Assembly: GCA_018268255.1 (NCBI GenBank)
Contig: JAFDWX010000005.1
Location: forward strand, 310,001 to 374,000
Direction of reading: 5' to 3'
From: Armatimonadota bacterium
GTDB taxonomy: Bacteria; Armatimonadota; Fimbriimonadia; Fimbriimonadales; Fimbriimonadaceae
Length of the DNA stretch: 64,000 nt
The translations under genes were made by a program, and so were the position numbers. Under the pieces are notes generated by a model that ran no database searches, was not told the DNA's origin, and worked only from the letters and a program-made list of their open reading frames with translations. Positions 45,075 through 53,505 of the stretch are shown one piece after another; the stretch's first letter is position 1, and each line of letters opens with the position of its first letter.

Positions 45075-46982
45075 ATGTTGATCACACTGCTAGCACTCAA
45101 TATGCTTGAAAACCCGTCCCTTCCCTTCCTTTCGCCGGTTTTTGCAGACCATATGGTCTTGCAGAGAGACATTCCCAACACCTTCTGGGGGTGGACCAAA
45201 CCCGGCACCGAAGTCGTGGTGAGCGTCGCCGGAAAGTCATTTAGGGGCAAGACTGATCCCACCGGCAAGTGGAGTGTCAAAGTGACTCCTCCCGCGGTCG
45301 GCGGCCCGTACGAAGTTACGGTTAAGGGGGACCAAACCGTAGAGCTCAAGGATGTCCTAGTGGGCGATGTGTGGATCTGTTCCGGTCAATCCAACATGGA
45401 GATGGGCATTACGATGGTGCAGAACCACGAAGAAGAGGTCAAAGCCGCCAATCGACCGACGATCCGACTCATGATGGTCGAGAAGGCGATCTCGTTGGCA
45501 CCCGAGCCGATCACGCGGATCGTTCCGTGGCGAACCTGCACGCCGGAAACCATCGTTCAGAACGGCTGGGGCGGCTTCTCCGCAGCTGGCTACTTCTTCG
45601 GGCGGATGCTGAACGACGAACTCAAGGTGCCTATTGGGTTGGTAGAGAGTTCATGGGGAGGCAGCGTGGCCGAAGCGTGGGTGAGTTCGCCAGGGCTCGT
45701 CTCTGTGAAGGACTTTTCGGCTCAACTCGAAGCCTTGAGCAAGGTCGATCCGAAAGCGCACTCCGGCTATGGAGCTATGGACAACTGGGTGAGCAAGTTT
45801 GACACGCTCTCCAAGCCCAACTCATCTGCGTATCGCGGCGAAACCGATGCAACTTGGAAGGAAGTCAAAATGCCGCAGAATTTCCACCAGCTGGGCATCC
45901 ATGACCACCAAAACGTGGTCTGGTTCGCGCGCCAATTCGAGGTTCCAGGCGGTGGGGAAACAGGAATGCCTTTCCTCGATCTGGGAGGTTCGGATGGTGT
46001 TTCCACGGTCTACATCAACGGCAAGTTTGTCGCCGGTCTCGCGAGCCCGCTTTATAACTTCCAGCGCAAACTGCCGGATGGAATTCTTAAGTCAGGGACC
46101 AACTCCATTGCCATTCGGATGATCGGACACAAGTGGGATGGAGGTTTGACTTGGGGCGATTACCCCATCAATATCCAAACTGCGGACGGCAAACGAGTGG
46201 AGCTTGCCGGCACCTGGAAGATGAAGGTTTCGGCATCGCTGGATGGCCACACCGGGATGCCATTCATGATGGAAGACAACCCCGACTATCCCAGCACCAT
46301 CCACAATTCAATGATCGCGCCGTTGGAGCCGATGGCGATCAAAGGCGCATTGTGGTACCAGGGCGAAAGCAACGTTGGACGTGGCGAGCAGTATCAACGC
46401 CTGCTACCCGCTCTCATTGCGGATTGGCGAAAGGGCTTTGGCGTAGGCGATTTTCCGTTCTACATCGTTCAGCTTGCGAACTACGGCCAGCGACATCCGG
46501 AACCCACGGATAACGGTTGGGCGGAACTTCAAGAAGCACAGAACCTCACCGCACTCAAGGTCAAGAACGCAGGTTTGGCCGTCGCGAACGATATCGGGAT
46601 GCCCAACGACATTCACCCGGTGAACAAGCAGGAAGTGGGTCGTAGGCTGGCTCTCGTCGCTCTCGCTAAGACCTACGGGCAAAAAATTGAGTATTCCGGG
46701 CCAGTGTTCAAAAAAGCTGAGGAGCAAGGGGGCGAGCTCGTGGTCTCGTTCGACCATTCGCTCGGGCTGGAACTGCGTGGCGATACGAAAAACTGTTTCG
46801 CCATAGCTGGCAAAGATGGGAAATTCTATTGGGCAGACGCGCGTATCGAAGACGATACTGTCGTGCTCTTCTCAAGCCAAGTCAAGGTTCCGGTCTACGT
46901 CCGCTACGCCTGGGATGAGAACCCGGCCGTCTGCCTGTACAATGGCGCCGGGTTGCCAGCGAGCCCATTTAGGAACAAATAA
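45075..46982 (+). CDS. Sialate O-acetylesterase (SGNH fold)
   Basis: 635 residues from the ATG at 45075 (MLITLLALNMLENPSLPFLS); the open frame reaches far upstream, but that part lies across the divergent gene and is not coding. After the start, an Ig-like domain with 'FADHMVLQRDIPNTFWGW' near residue 25 leads to the catalytic block 'DVWICSGQSNMEMG' with nucleophile Ser106. A jelly-roll insert is at about 240-400. 'IKGALWYQGESNVGRGEQYQ' near 420 and 'DIHPVNKQEVGRRLA' near 512 supply the remaining conserved residues, the latter with Asp and His. It removes O-acetyl groups from sialic acids or from plant polysaccharides (xylan, pectin). A peptidase gene follows 2 bases after its stop. No strong signal peptide is seen. 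Confidence 0.93.
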   Translation: MLITLLALNMLENPSLPFLSPVFADHMVLQRDIPNTFWGWTKPGTEVVVSVAGKSFRGKTDPTGKWSVKVTPPAVGGPYEVTVKGDQTVELKDVLVGDVWICSGQSNMEMGITMVQNHEEEVKAANRPTIRLMMVEKAISLAPEPITRIVPWRTCTPETIVQNGWGGFSAAGYFFGRMLNDELKVPIGLVESSWGGSVAEAWVSSPGLVSVKDFSAQLEALSKVDPKAHSGYGAMDNWVSKFDTLSKPNSSAYRGETDATWKEVKMPQNFHQLGIHDHQNVVWFARQFEVPGGGETGMPFLDLGGSDGVSTVYINGKFVAGLASPLYNFQRKLPDGILKSGTNSIAIRMIGHKWDGGLTWGDYPINIQTADGKRVELAGTWKMKVSASLDGHTGMPFMMEDNPDYPSTIHNSMIAPLEPMAIKGALWYQGESNVGRGEQYQRLLPALIADWRKGFGVGDFPFYIVQLANYGQRHPEPTDNGWAELQEAQNLTALKVKNAGLAVANDIGMPNDIHPVNKQEVGRRLALVALAKTYGQKIEYSGPVFKKAEEQGGELVVSFDHSLGLELRGDTKNCFAIAGKDGKFYWADARIEDDTVVLFSSQVKVPVYVRYAWDENPAVCLYNGAGLPASPFRNK

Positions 46983-46984
46983 CC

Positions 46985-48691
46985 ATGCCTCATATCGAAT
47001 TCCACCGATATTATCGCTACGTCGAGCTGACCGAGCTTCTTCGGGCATTTGCGGCTGAGTTTCCCAACTTGGTCCAACTGGAGAGCATCGGCCAATCTCA
47101 CGAGGGGAAGGAAATCTGGCTTGTCACGGTGACCAACTCAGGAACGGGAAAAGCAGCCCACAAGCCTGCTTTTTGGTGTGATGGCAACATTCACGCAAGC
47201 GAAACCAGCGCCTCGACCGCCGTGCTGTACCTTTTGAACAAGCTCTGCACGCAATATGGGAAGGATGAGACGATCACCCGAGCCCTGGATACCCGAGCCT
47301 TTTATCTTGTTCCGCGGTTGAATCCGGATGGTGCGGAATGGGCTCTGGAGGACATCCCTCGCATTGTTCGGTCCGGCACGCGGGCTTATCCATTCGAAGA
47401 GGAAGATCCGTACGGGTTGGAGCGCCAGGACGTGGACGGTGATGGCCGCATTCTGAATATGCGCATCCCGGATCCGCATGGGGCGTGGAAGATCAGCGAG
47501 GAAGAACCAAGGCTGCTGAAGCGACGCGAGGCGGGAGAGGTCGGAGGCACCTACTATCGGCTGATGCCCGAGGGTCTGTTCCACAACTTCGATGGCCTGA
47601 CGATGCGCGGTCGAAAGATCCCGCAGGGACTGGATTTCAATCGAAACTTCCCTTCGGCGTGGCGTCAGGAACATGAGCAGTACGGAGCGGGCGACTTTCC
47701 GACCAGCGAACCAGAGATTCGAGCCGCGGTCGCAGCGATTGTGGCCCGTCCAAATATTTGCGGTGCGGTGACGTTCCATACGTTCAGCGGTGTGCACCTG
47801 CGCCCACCCAGCCGCATGGCGGATGATGACATCCCAGCAGAGGACCTTTGGGCTTATCAAACCATTGGAGCCAAGGGTCAAGAGATGACCGGCTATCCCG
47901 CGATCAGCAATTACCATGAGTTTCGATACCACCCGAAGGAAGTGATCACGGGAGTCTTCGATGACTGGATGTACGAGCACCGTGGGGTGTTTGCGTGGAC
48001 CACTGAACTGTGGTCGCCGCAGCGCGAGGCCGGCATTACGGACTACAAATACATCGAGTGGTTTAGGGAGCATCCGTTTGAGCACGATATCCAGATGCTC
48101 AAGTGGAGCGACGAGAAACTGGACGGAGTCGCCCACGTCGACTGGTACGAATTCGACCATCCTCAGTTGGGCAAAATCGAGCTCGGAGGATGGAACAGCT
48201 TGGAAGCGTTCCGAAATCCTCCGCCGAAATTCCTCGAAAGCGAAGTCGCGAAACACAGCGACTGGGTAGTTTGGCAGGCTCTTGTTTCACCCAAACTTGA
48301 GCACAGAGAGACCATCGTGGAGCCGTGCGGGGACGGAGCATGGCGCATTCGCGTGGCGGTTTACAACAGCGGCTATCTACCCACGAATGTTTCTGAGATC
48401 GCCAAGAAGCGCAGCCTGGCAAGAGGCGTCATGGCAGAAATTCGCAGAGATGGCGAGGAGTGGCCTGGGATTGGTACAACCGCACCAAGATGGCTCGTGG
48501 CGGGGCGCCTGCGGGAGACAGGTCCGCATTTGGTGGGCTGGTCGCACGTGTCGGCCGGCGGATTTGGCTGGCAGATGAACGGTACGGACGATATGGCCGT
48601 TTTCGAGTGGGTCGTTTCGCAGCCAGGCTTGTACCAAGTTGTCGCATGGGCAGACCGCGCGGGACGAATCGAGACCCAAATTCGAGTCTAG
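46985..48691 (+). CDS. M14 family zinc carboxypeptidase
   Basis: 568 residues, starting 2 bases after the esterase stop. The zinc ligands are His70 and Glu73 in 'CDGNIHASETSAS' and His265 in 'VTFHTFSGVHLRPPS'. The catalytic Glu is probably Glu341 in 'AWTTELWSP'. 'FYLVPRLNPDGAEWAL' near 107 is the substrate-binding strand, and 'GLDFNRNFPSAWRQE' near 220 holds the Asn-Arg pair that binds the C-terminal carboxylate. The last 180 residues form a beta-rich domain (VAVYNSGYLPTNVSE...). It cleaves C-terminal residues of peptides; there is no signal peptide, so its place is uncertain. Repeat copy B begins right after its stop. Confidence 0.93.
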   Translation: MPHIEFHRYYRYVELTELLRAFAAEFPNLVQLESIGQSHEGKEIWLVTVTNSGTGKAAHKPAFWCDGNIHASETSASTAVLYLLNKLCTQYGKDETITRALDTRAFYLVPRLNPDGAEWALEDIPRIVRSGTRAYPFEEEDPYGLERQDVDGDGRILNMRIPDPHGAWKISEEEPRLLKRREAGEVGGTYYRLMPEGLFHNFDGLTMRGRKIPQGLDFNRNFPSAWRQEHEQYGAGDFPTSEPEIRAAVAAIVARPNICGAVTFHTFSGVHLRPPSRMADDDIPAEDLWAYQTIGAKGQEMTGYPAISNYHEFRYHPKEVITGVFDDWMYEHRGVFAWTTELWSPQREAGITDYKYIEWFREHPFEHDIQMLKWSDEKLDGVAHVDWYEFDHPQLGKIELGGWNSLEAFRNPPPKFLESEVAKHSDWVVWQALVSPKLEHRETIVEPCGDGAWRIRVAVYNSGYLPTNVSEIAKKRSLARGVMAEIRRDGEEWPGIGTTAPRWLVAGRLRETGPHLVGWSHVSAGGFGWQMNGTDDMAVFEWVVSQPGLYQVVAWADRAGRIETQIRV

Positions 48692-48782
48692 AGCTCTGCG
48701 GCGTCGCCGCCCGCCCGAAGCCACGCCCGATCCTGGGACCCCGACGCTCCGCGTCCGCCCAGGATCCCGCCCGGGCGGCTGG
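48692..48782 (+). repeat. GC-rich palindromic repeat, copy B
   Basis: Starts directly after the TAG of the M14 gene with AGCT, then a CGCC-rich stretch, GCCACGCCC (48720), GATCCTGGG (48729) and CCCAGGATC (48758). From GCCACGCCC through CCCAGGATCCCGCCC it is the reverse complement of copy A, and the right end differs (CCGCCCGGGCGG palindrome instead of the outer stem). Both copies stand immediately behind a stop and in the same orientation relative to their gene. Confidence 0.9.
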
Positions 48783-48816
48783 AAATCTCAGTTTTGCTTG
48801 AGGTTGGTGAAGTTTC

Positions 48817-49326
48817 TTATGGCTGAGGCTGTTTCTGTTTTTCCCAAGTAGAGATCAAGTTGTCCCACTGAGCCTTGGCTTCTCCAGTCGCCTTTGTTTG
48901 GGCTATTTTGGCTTGCTGCATCAGCCAATCCCGATGCTTGGGATACTTGTTCCAAGCCTGTTCGAGTACTGGAAAAACCTTGGTCTGAGCGGCGGCTCCA
49001 GCATCCGCGATGGTGCTGGAAATCCACTCCTTGACCTGAGGTGAGAAGCCGACGTCTTGCTCGACCTTCTTCATCATGAGCTGAGCGCGGTCTAGGGTCT
49101 CGGCCCCCTGCTGCCTCATTTTTCCATCGGGGTCCACCTGGTCTGCGACGGCATCCTTGGCTTGATCAACGACCGTGCGCTCTTTGGCTTTCTCGGGAGG
49201 AGCATGCTCTTTCGCGCCCACTACTGTCGGAGGCGTGATGGCCTGTGTGCTTTCCTTTCCCGCGAAGAGAAAGTAACCGATTCCAACTCCGGCGACAACC
49301 AGAAGGGCCGCGATGATAGATTTCAC
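48817..49326 (-). CDS. Membrane-anchored helical protein of unknown function
   Basis: 169 residues from a GTG at 49326 (VKSIIAALLVVAGVGIGY); no other start fits. The first 20 residues form a single membrane span or an uncleaved signal, followed by a linker and a long Gln/Ala/Lys-rich helical region, likely coiled coil, outside the membrane. I do not recognise the family. It could be an envelope spacer protein, by composition only. It converges with the M14 gene across repeat copy B and is upstream-adjacent to the polysaccharide deacetylase on the same strand, with about 70 bases between. Confidence 0.6.
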   Translation of the reverse strand: MKSIIAALLVVAGVGIGYFLFAGKESTQAITPPTVVGAKEHAPPEKAKERTVVDQAKDAVADQVDPDGKMRQQGAETLDRAQLMMKKVEQDVGFSPQVKEWISSTIADAGAAAQTKVFPVLEQAWNKYPKHRDWLMQQAKIAQTKATGEAKAQWDNLISTWEKQKQPQP

Positions 49327-49393
49327 AACCTTCGGTACGATTGCGGGGCCACAAAGGTTTCAGCGAGCCTATGTACTGCGAGTCAACGTGGAG

Positions 49394-50215
49394 TTAGGGT
49401 TTCTTCGTTCCTACTTTCTTTGCCGAAACCGGTTGCTTAATGGTTCCTGCAACGCCTTTTTTGGAGGCCTTGGCTGCTTTTGCCTTTTGTGCGGCTTCGG
49501 CATTGGCTTGGATCTGCTTGTCCCAAACCTCGAGCATTTCTGGCACAGTGATGAACTTGTAGCCCTTCTTTGCCAAAGCCGGGAGAAAGCGCGCAGTGGC
49601 GTCTATGGTTGCCTTTTTCCCAGGACCATCGTGGAGGAGCACAATATCCCCTGGAGCAGCACTGCGAAGCACATTGTAAGTAATGGAATTGGCGTTGCAG
49701 CCTCGAGCAGTATCGGCACCGCTCTTATTCCATAGGATCACGGCATACTTCTGCTGCAGCGCCAGCTTGGTTGTCCAGTTCTTTTGGATACCGTACGGCG
49801 GCCGGAAGAGCACGGGCTTGCCGCCGATTTCCGGCTCCAAGTGTTCGGCAGTCCAGTTCAGTTCTTGAGGCGCACGCTCCTTAGTCGGCTTGGCAGGGTG
49901 TGTCCAGGTGTGGCTCCCCACCGCATGTCCAGCCTCCACACATTTGGTCACCACATCCGGATGTCGCTTGACATAGGAACCTATGGTAAAGAATGTGGTC
50001 TTGCCCTTGTACTTTTTGTATAGCTCCAAGACACGTGGTGTGTTTTTGGGGTCCGGACCATCATCGTACGTGATCGCGATCACTTTATCTTTGATGCCGT
50101 GAGGCTTGTTGAGCACGATTTTGCCCAAGAACCGTTTGGGAACCTGAAGTGAAATTCCAGGCCCCGTAGGATTGGGTGTAGTCCACAAAAAAGCGGCAAT
50201 TGTCAGCGCAACCAT
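49394..50215 (-). CDS. Polysaccharide deacetylase (NodB-type, CE4)
   Basis: 273 residues with a signal-like N-terminus. The NodB motifs are visible: motif 1 'VIAITYDDGPDP' near residue 45, with the catalytic base Asp and the metal Asp; motif 2 'AVGSHTWTHPAK' near 97, with both zinc His; motif 3 'LFRPPYGIQKNW' near 133; and motif 5 'GDIVLLHDGPG' near 187. The C-terminus is Lys/Ala-rich (about 40 residues). It removes acetyl groups from N-acetylglucosamine in chitin, peptidoglycan or a capsule. It is transcribed with the small membrane protein downstream and is preceded by a small secreted protein on the same strand. Confidence 0.93.
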   Translation of the reverse strand: MVALTIAAFLWTTPNPTGPGISLQVPKRFLGKIVLNKPHGIKDKVIAITYDDGPDPKNTPRVLELYKKYKGKTTFFTIGSYVKRHPDVVTKCVEAGHAVGSHTWTHPAKPTKERAPQELNWTAEHLEPEIGGKPVLFRPPYGIQKNWTTKLALQQKYAVILWNKSGADTARGCNANSITYNVLRSAAPGDIVLLHDGPGKKATIDATARFLPALAKKGYKFITVPEMLEVWDKQIQANAEAAQKAKAAKASKKGVAGTIKQPVSAKKVGTKKP

Positions 50216-50248
50216 TTTTGAAATTACTTTGCAGTTAGGGCACTTAGT

Positions 50249-50629
50249 TTAACCCAATTTAATCGGCAGTTCTTTGCCTTTCTCTGCGGAAACTTCAATT
50301 TCATTCTTGAATGTGCGGTTCCCAACGGTCTTCTCTTTTCGGTAGATTCCCGTAACAGTCAATGTCTTGCCGTCCTTAATATCTAACTTCGAATGGCTCT
50401 GCCAATACACATTCACCGAGGTTTTTTTGCCCTTTAGGACGAGAGTGGTGTAGGCGTTGCCTTTCTTGCTTGTATTCTTTTTGTATTCAGAGACGCTGCC
50501 TTTGATCGTGACCGTCTTCTTGTCGTAGGTAGCTGCCTTACTCTCGAAAGTGTCCACATCCAGAACCACGTCTTTGGCAACGGCGATCGAAACCAACGAG
50601 AAAACTAGGAGTGACAAGGGGCGTTTCAT
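50249..50629 (-). CDS. Small secreted OB-fold-like protein
   Basis: 126 residues with a Sec signal peptide (MKRPLSLLVFSLVSIAVA). The mature part has a five-strand pattern, 'YDKKTVTIKGSVSEYKK', 'YTTLVLKGKKTSVNVYWQ', 'DGKTLTVTGIYRKEK', 'FKNEIEVSA', and fits a periplasmic OB-fold like the tRNA_anti-like or YgiW/BOF type, which bind nucleic acids or oligosaccharides. It is very Lys-rich. The function is unknown. It is upstream of the deacetylase with a 33-base gap, and may be its partner. A terminator for the next unit upstream lies at 50645-50681. Confidence 0.75.
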   Translation of the reverse strand: MKRPLSLLVFSLVSIAVAKDVVLDVDTFESKAATYDKKTVTIKGSVSEYKKNTSKKGNAYTTLVLKGKKTSVNVYWQSHSKLDIKDGKTLTVTGIYRKEKTVGNRTFKNEIEVSAEKGKELPIKLG

Positions 50630-50644
50630 CCTCTCATTATGTCA

Positions 50645-50681
50645 GAAAAAAGGAGCCCCATCCCGAGGAGGAATGGGGCCC
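50645..50681 (-). terminator. Terminator after dockerin-like protein gene
   Basis: On the minus strand GCCCCAT pairs with ATGGGGC around an 11-base loop, extended by flanking pairs, and is followed by CCTTTTTT. It ends the prepilin-dockerin unit. Confidence 0.88.
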
Positions 50682-50706
50682 ACAGGCTCACTGTACAGGT
50701 CGAGAA

Positions 50707-52431
50707 CTAGTCTCCGAACATGTCGAAGTTCGTTGAGAGGATCAGATAGTCGAAGATGGTGACGGTGCCGTCTCCATCAAGATCTGCATTAGCAACGAAA
50801 GCAGGATCGCCTGTCGAGGAGTCGAAAGCGTCGGAAAGGATCACGTAGTCAAAAATGGTGACTGCGTTATCGCCATCCACGTCGCCGTTGACCAGGTTGA
50901 AGACCACGTCGGTTGTCACGGGCAGGGTCACGGTCACTGCTTTGCGCAGGTGGTGAGCTGTCTTGACAGCGATCGTAATCGGGCCATTGGGCTGCTGCAT
51001 ATTGAACGCGAACTTGCCGTTGTTGTCCATGTAAGCCAGCTTGTGCTCGAGCACCGTGCCCGAACCGTTGCGGACTTCCACATCTGCAGGAGTGCCGTCG
51101 ATGGTTCCCTGGTAGTCGCCAAGGTTCACTTGTGCCACTACGTTGTTGCCGCTCTTGATGCCTTCGACCTTGAAGTTGTCGATGCGGACCACGTCGCTGC
51201 CAGTATCGCTGGCCGAGTCGTGTGCTGCTTCGAACTCCCACTTGGTCAGACCCGTGATTCCACGGATCGGAGCAGTGCGGAGCGGATTAGCAGCGCGGCC
51301 CTGGAAGGTCGCAGTGCTGCTCAGGGTGTACAGATCCCACTCTTGGTAGTAATGGCTGAATTTGTCGAAGCCATCGTAGGTGGAGTCCTTGATCGCCTTT
51401 CCGCCGAGTCCGTCGGAGAATCCGAATGGTCGGATATCCTGCCCGTTGTCCCAGCTAAGGCCATATGTTGGGAATCCACTGTCGTACCAGTACCACCAGA
51501 AATTCTGAAGGTTGCCAGTCTCGGGATGTGGATTGCGATAGATGTCGTACGAAACGCGAATCGTGCGATAGCCAGCCTTGATCAAGTCACTGACGTTGTT
51601 CCAAGTCGCGTAGGCTTGGTCGCCCTGCGTCTCGCCAACATCAAATCGGATCGACTTGTTGCCCGATGCATCTTCCAATGACACGCTACCTGCCCCGGCA
51701 GTAGACGTCGTCCAAGGGCCTTGGCCGTTAAGGCTGCCAGCGCTGAACCCATCAAAACCGTTGGTATCGTAGATTGTCTGCCACGTGTTCGTGGAGATTC
51801 GCAGGTTGCGGAAGTCGTTGTAATCTTCGTATGGAGGATCGGCTGGATTGGACCAGTCGGTTCCATAGAATCGGATCATGTCGATGTCGGTGGGGTCGAA
51901 GCCGTCGCCGGACAGATTTGTATCCACATAATAACCCTTCAGCAGGTCATTGAGATACATATTGTTGTGGAACCAGGCGTTCTGGTACTTCAACGCATTC
52001 GAGAAGTCCGGTCCCACGTTGAGGCTGTAGTCCCGGTAGCCTTTGATTACGTTGATTGCGTCGCGAGAGTAAACGCGAATAAATACGTTCGCATCTTTCC
52101 AGCGGTTGGTGTTGGTGGGGTCTTGCCAAACTCTCATGTCCCAATCGATCACGGTCGTCGGGTCGGTGATGTTCAGCGCCGGGATTCCGGCCATGTTCAG
52201 GTCGATGCGCGGGGCGTACCACCAGTTGGCACCCAATTGGCGCGATCGCGCGAAACCGCCAAAACCGTCTTCGTCCGGCATGAAGGTTAACGTCGCGTTG
52301 AGTTGAGCGTGAATGGCTTCGCCATTTCCGATGTTGATTCCCGCGTTAAGGGGCAGATACAGCAGGGTTGCGCTAAAGGCATTGCCCGCGAGCGCCATTG
52401 CTAGCGAACTCCAGATGAGCTTCTTTTTCAT
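50707..52431 (-). CDS. Large secreted protein with dockerin-like C-terminal module
   Basis: 574 residues from the ATG at 52431 (MKKKLIWSSLAMALAG), with a clear Sec signal peptide. Residues about 25-410 have no family I recognise; they are rich in Trp, Tyr and Asn ('FWWYWYDSGFPTYGLSWDN') like extracellular beta-sandwich or carbohydrate-binding domains. The last 150 residues repeat the arrangement of the metalloprotease at 37066: a beta module beginning AQVNLGDYQGTID and 'AVKTAHHLRKAVTVTL', then two calcium loops GDVDGDNAVTIFDY and ADLDGDGTVTIFDY, ending NFDMFGD. No cohesin is seen in the window. It follows the DUF1559 prepilin gene by about 90 bases on the same strand and is probably co-transcribed under the LacI-type site at 53350. 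Confidence 0.9.
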   Translation of the reverse strand: MKKKLIWSSLAMALAGNAFSATLLYLPLNAGINIGNGEAIHAQLNATLTFMPDEDGFGGFARSRQLGANWWYAPRIDLNMAGIPALNITDPTTVIDWDMRVWQDPTNTNRWKDANVFIRVYSRDAINVIKGYRDYSLNVGPDFSNALKYQNAWFHNNMYLNDLLKGYYVDTNLSGDGFDPTDIDMIRFYGTDWSNPADPPYEDYNDFRNLRISTNTWQTIYDTNGFDGFSAGSLNGQGPWTTSTAGAGSVSLEDASGNKSIRFDVGETQGDQAYATWNNVSDLIKAGYRTIRVSYDIYRNPHPETGNLQNFWWYWYDSGFPTYGLSWDNGQDIRPFGFSDGLGGKAIKDSTYDGFDKFSHYYQEWDLYTLSSTATFQGRAANPLRTAPIRGITGLTKWEFEAAHDSASDTGSDVVRIDNFKVEGIKSGNNVVAQVNLGDYQGTIDGTPADVEVRNGSGTVLEHKLAYMDNNGKFAFNMQQPNGPITIAVKTAHHLRKAVTVTLPVTTDVVFNLVNGDVDGDNAVTIFDYVILSDAFDSSTGDPAFVANADLDGDGTVTIFDYLILSTNFDMFGD

Positions 52432-52519
52432 TGAGCAGACTCCAATATCCAGTTTATTTGGTGAGAACTTTTGTCGTCCCTGACTCAGCACCACCGGTCA
52501 AACACCATCTCCTGCGGTG

Positions 52520-53320
52520 TTAGAATGGGTTCAAATCTTCTTGCGTCGGAGAGCAGACCATCCCACCCCAGTTCGGCTCCATGATCACGCCGTCCTTTCT
52601 GCGCTGAGCGAAGTTGTTCGACATGAGAACCGACTTAGCGTGGCCATCAACCGCGACGACCGTAACATGAGTTCGAATTGCCGGAAGTTGGGTGAGCCAT
52701 CCCGAGTTGTTGGGAGGATCGATATTGCGCTTTCGGCTCAGGGTCTCCACCGAGTGCATGCGCCATTTGTGCATGATCATGTCTGCACAGGTCCAGCCGT
52801 TCCAGCCTTCGTTTCCAGAGAACCAGGTGAAACCGGATGCCGTCTCGGCGATAGCGAAAACGTTCGCGGGATAGGCTACTCGGGAAAGAACACCTGCGAT
52901 ACCATCTTCATAGTCGCCCACAAGATCGTAGGCAATCGCGTTGGTGGTCATTTTCTTGCGCGCGGCGACTCCAAATGCGTCGGGGATGGGCATTTGGCCG
53001 CTATAGGCCGGGCAGTTGTTGATCTTATCGTTTTTGGTGTAAGGCAGTAGCCAGTCGTACCAGGATCGCCATGCAGTGTCGTGCTCGGGGTCCCAAGGGT
53101 AATTGTTGTCCGGACGCGGCATGAGCCTGTCGTCGTTGTCGCTCGCGTACATCATGAGGGCGATGCCGTTCTGCTTTTGTTGAGATAGACAAGCTGTAAC
53201 CTTAGCCGCTTCTTTGGCTTTGGCAAACACGGGGAATAGGATCGCCGCCAGGATCGCGATGATCGCGATCACCACCAGCAACTCGATGAGGGTGAATCCA
53301 CGTCGAAACACTTGTTTCAT
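52520..53320 (-). CDS. DUF1559 prepilin-type protein
   Basis: 266 residues from the ATG at 53320 ([18 protein letters not shown]). The class III signal is complete: [19 protein letters not shown] with Glu at +5 and a hydrophobic helix. The downstream '[30 protein letters not shown]' region and the DNDDR segment near 75 are typical of DUF1559 (SBP_bac_10-like) proteins, which are greatly expanded in Planctomycetes and Armatimonadota. They are thought to form pilus-like or surface filaments, sometimes linked to glycan binding. Its promoter region contains a LacI-family operator-like palindrome 30 bases upstream, which suggests control by a sugar-responsive repressor. Confidence 0.93.
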   Translation of the reverse strand: MKQVFRRGFTLIELLVVIAIIAILAAILFPVFAKAKEAAKVTACLSQQKQNGIALMMYASDNDDRLMPRPDNNYPWDPEHDTAWRSWYDWLLPYTKNDKINNCPAYSGQMPIPDAFGVAARKKMTTNAIAYDLVGDYEDGIAGVLSRVAYPANVFAIAETASGFTWFSGNEGWNGWTCADMIMHKWRMHSVETLSRKRNIDPPNNSGWLTQLPAIRTHVTVVAVDGHAKSVLMSNNFAQRRKDGVIMEPNWGGMVCSPTQEDLNPF

Positions 53321-53349
53321 ATGATGCCTCTCGCTCTCAATGACGATCA

Positions 53350-53365
53350 TTGAAAGCGTTTTCAA
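53350..53365. promoter_or_regulatory. LacI-family operator candidate before DUF1559 gene
   Basis: TTGAAAGCGTTTTCAA is a nearly perfect 16-base palindrome with central CG (one mismatched pair). It is 30 bases before the ATG at 53320 and shares GAAARCGTTTTC with the site at 17023-17038, so one LacI-type repressor may read both. Confidence 0.7.
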
Positions 53366-53439
53366 TTACTTTATATCACGCCCGAGCAAGATAATTCCCA
53401 AAATTTTGCTCTCCGGCGCAAAATGCTGGGTGAACCAAG

Positions 53440-53474
53440 CAAAAATCCCCGCCAGGAGGGACTCTGGCGGGGAA
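53440..53474 (-). terminator. Terminator after ECF sigma factor gene
   Basis: On the minus strand CCCCGCCAG and CTGGCGGGG form a perfect 9-bp stem around an 8-base loop, followed by ATTTTTG. It ends the sigma transcript before the prepilin unit. Confidence 0.93.
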
Positions 53475-53505
53475 TGGTGAGGGAGAGGGATGGGGGGAAA
53501 ATCTA

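Noticed and set aside
47138-48256. 372-residue minus-strand frame opposite the M14 gene
   Set aside because: The plus strand encodes a full M14 peptidase with all zinc ligands; the antisense frame has no motif or ribosome site.
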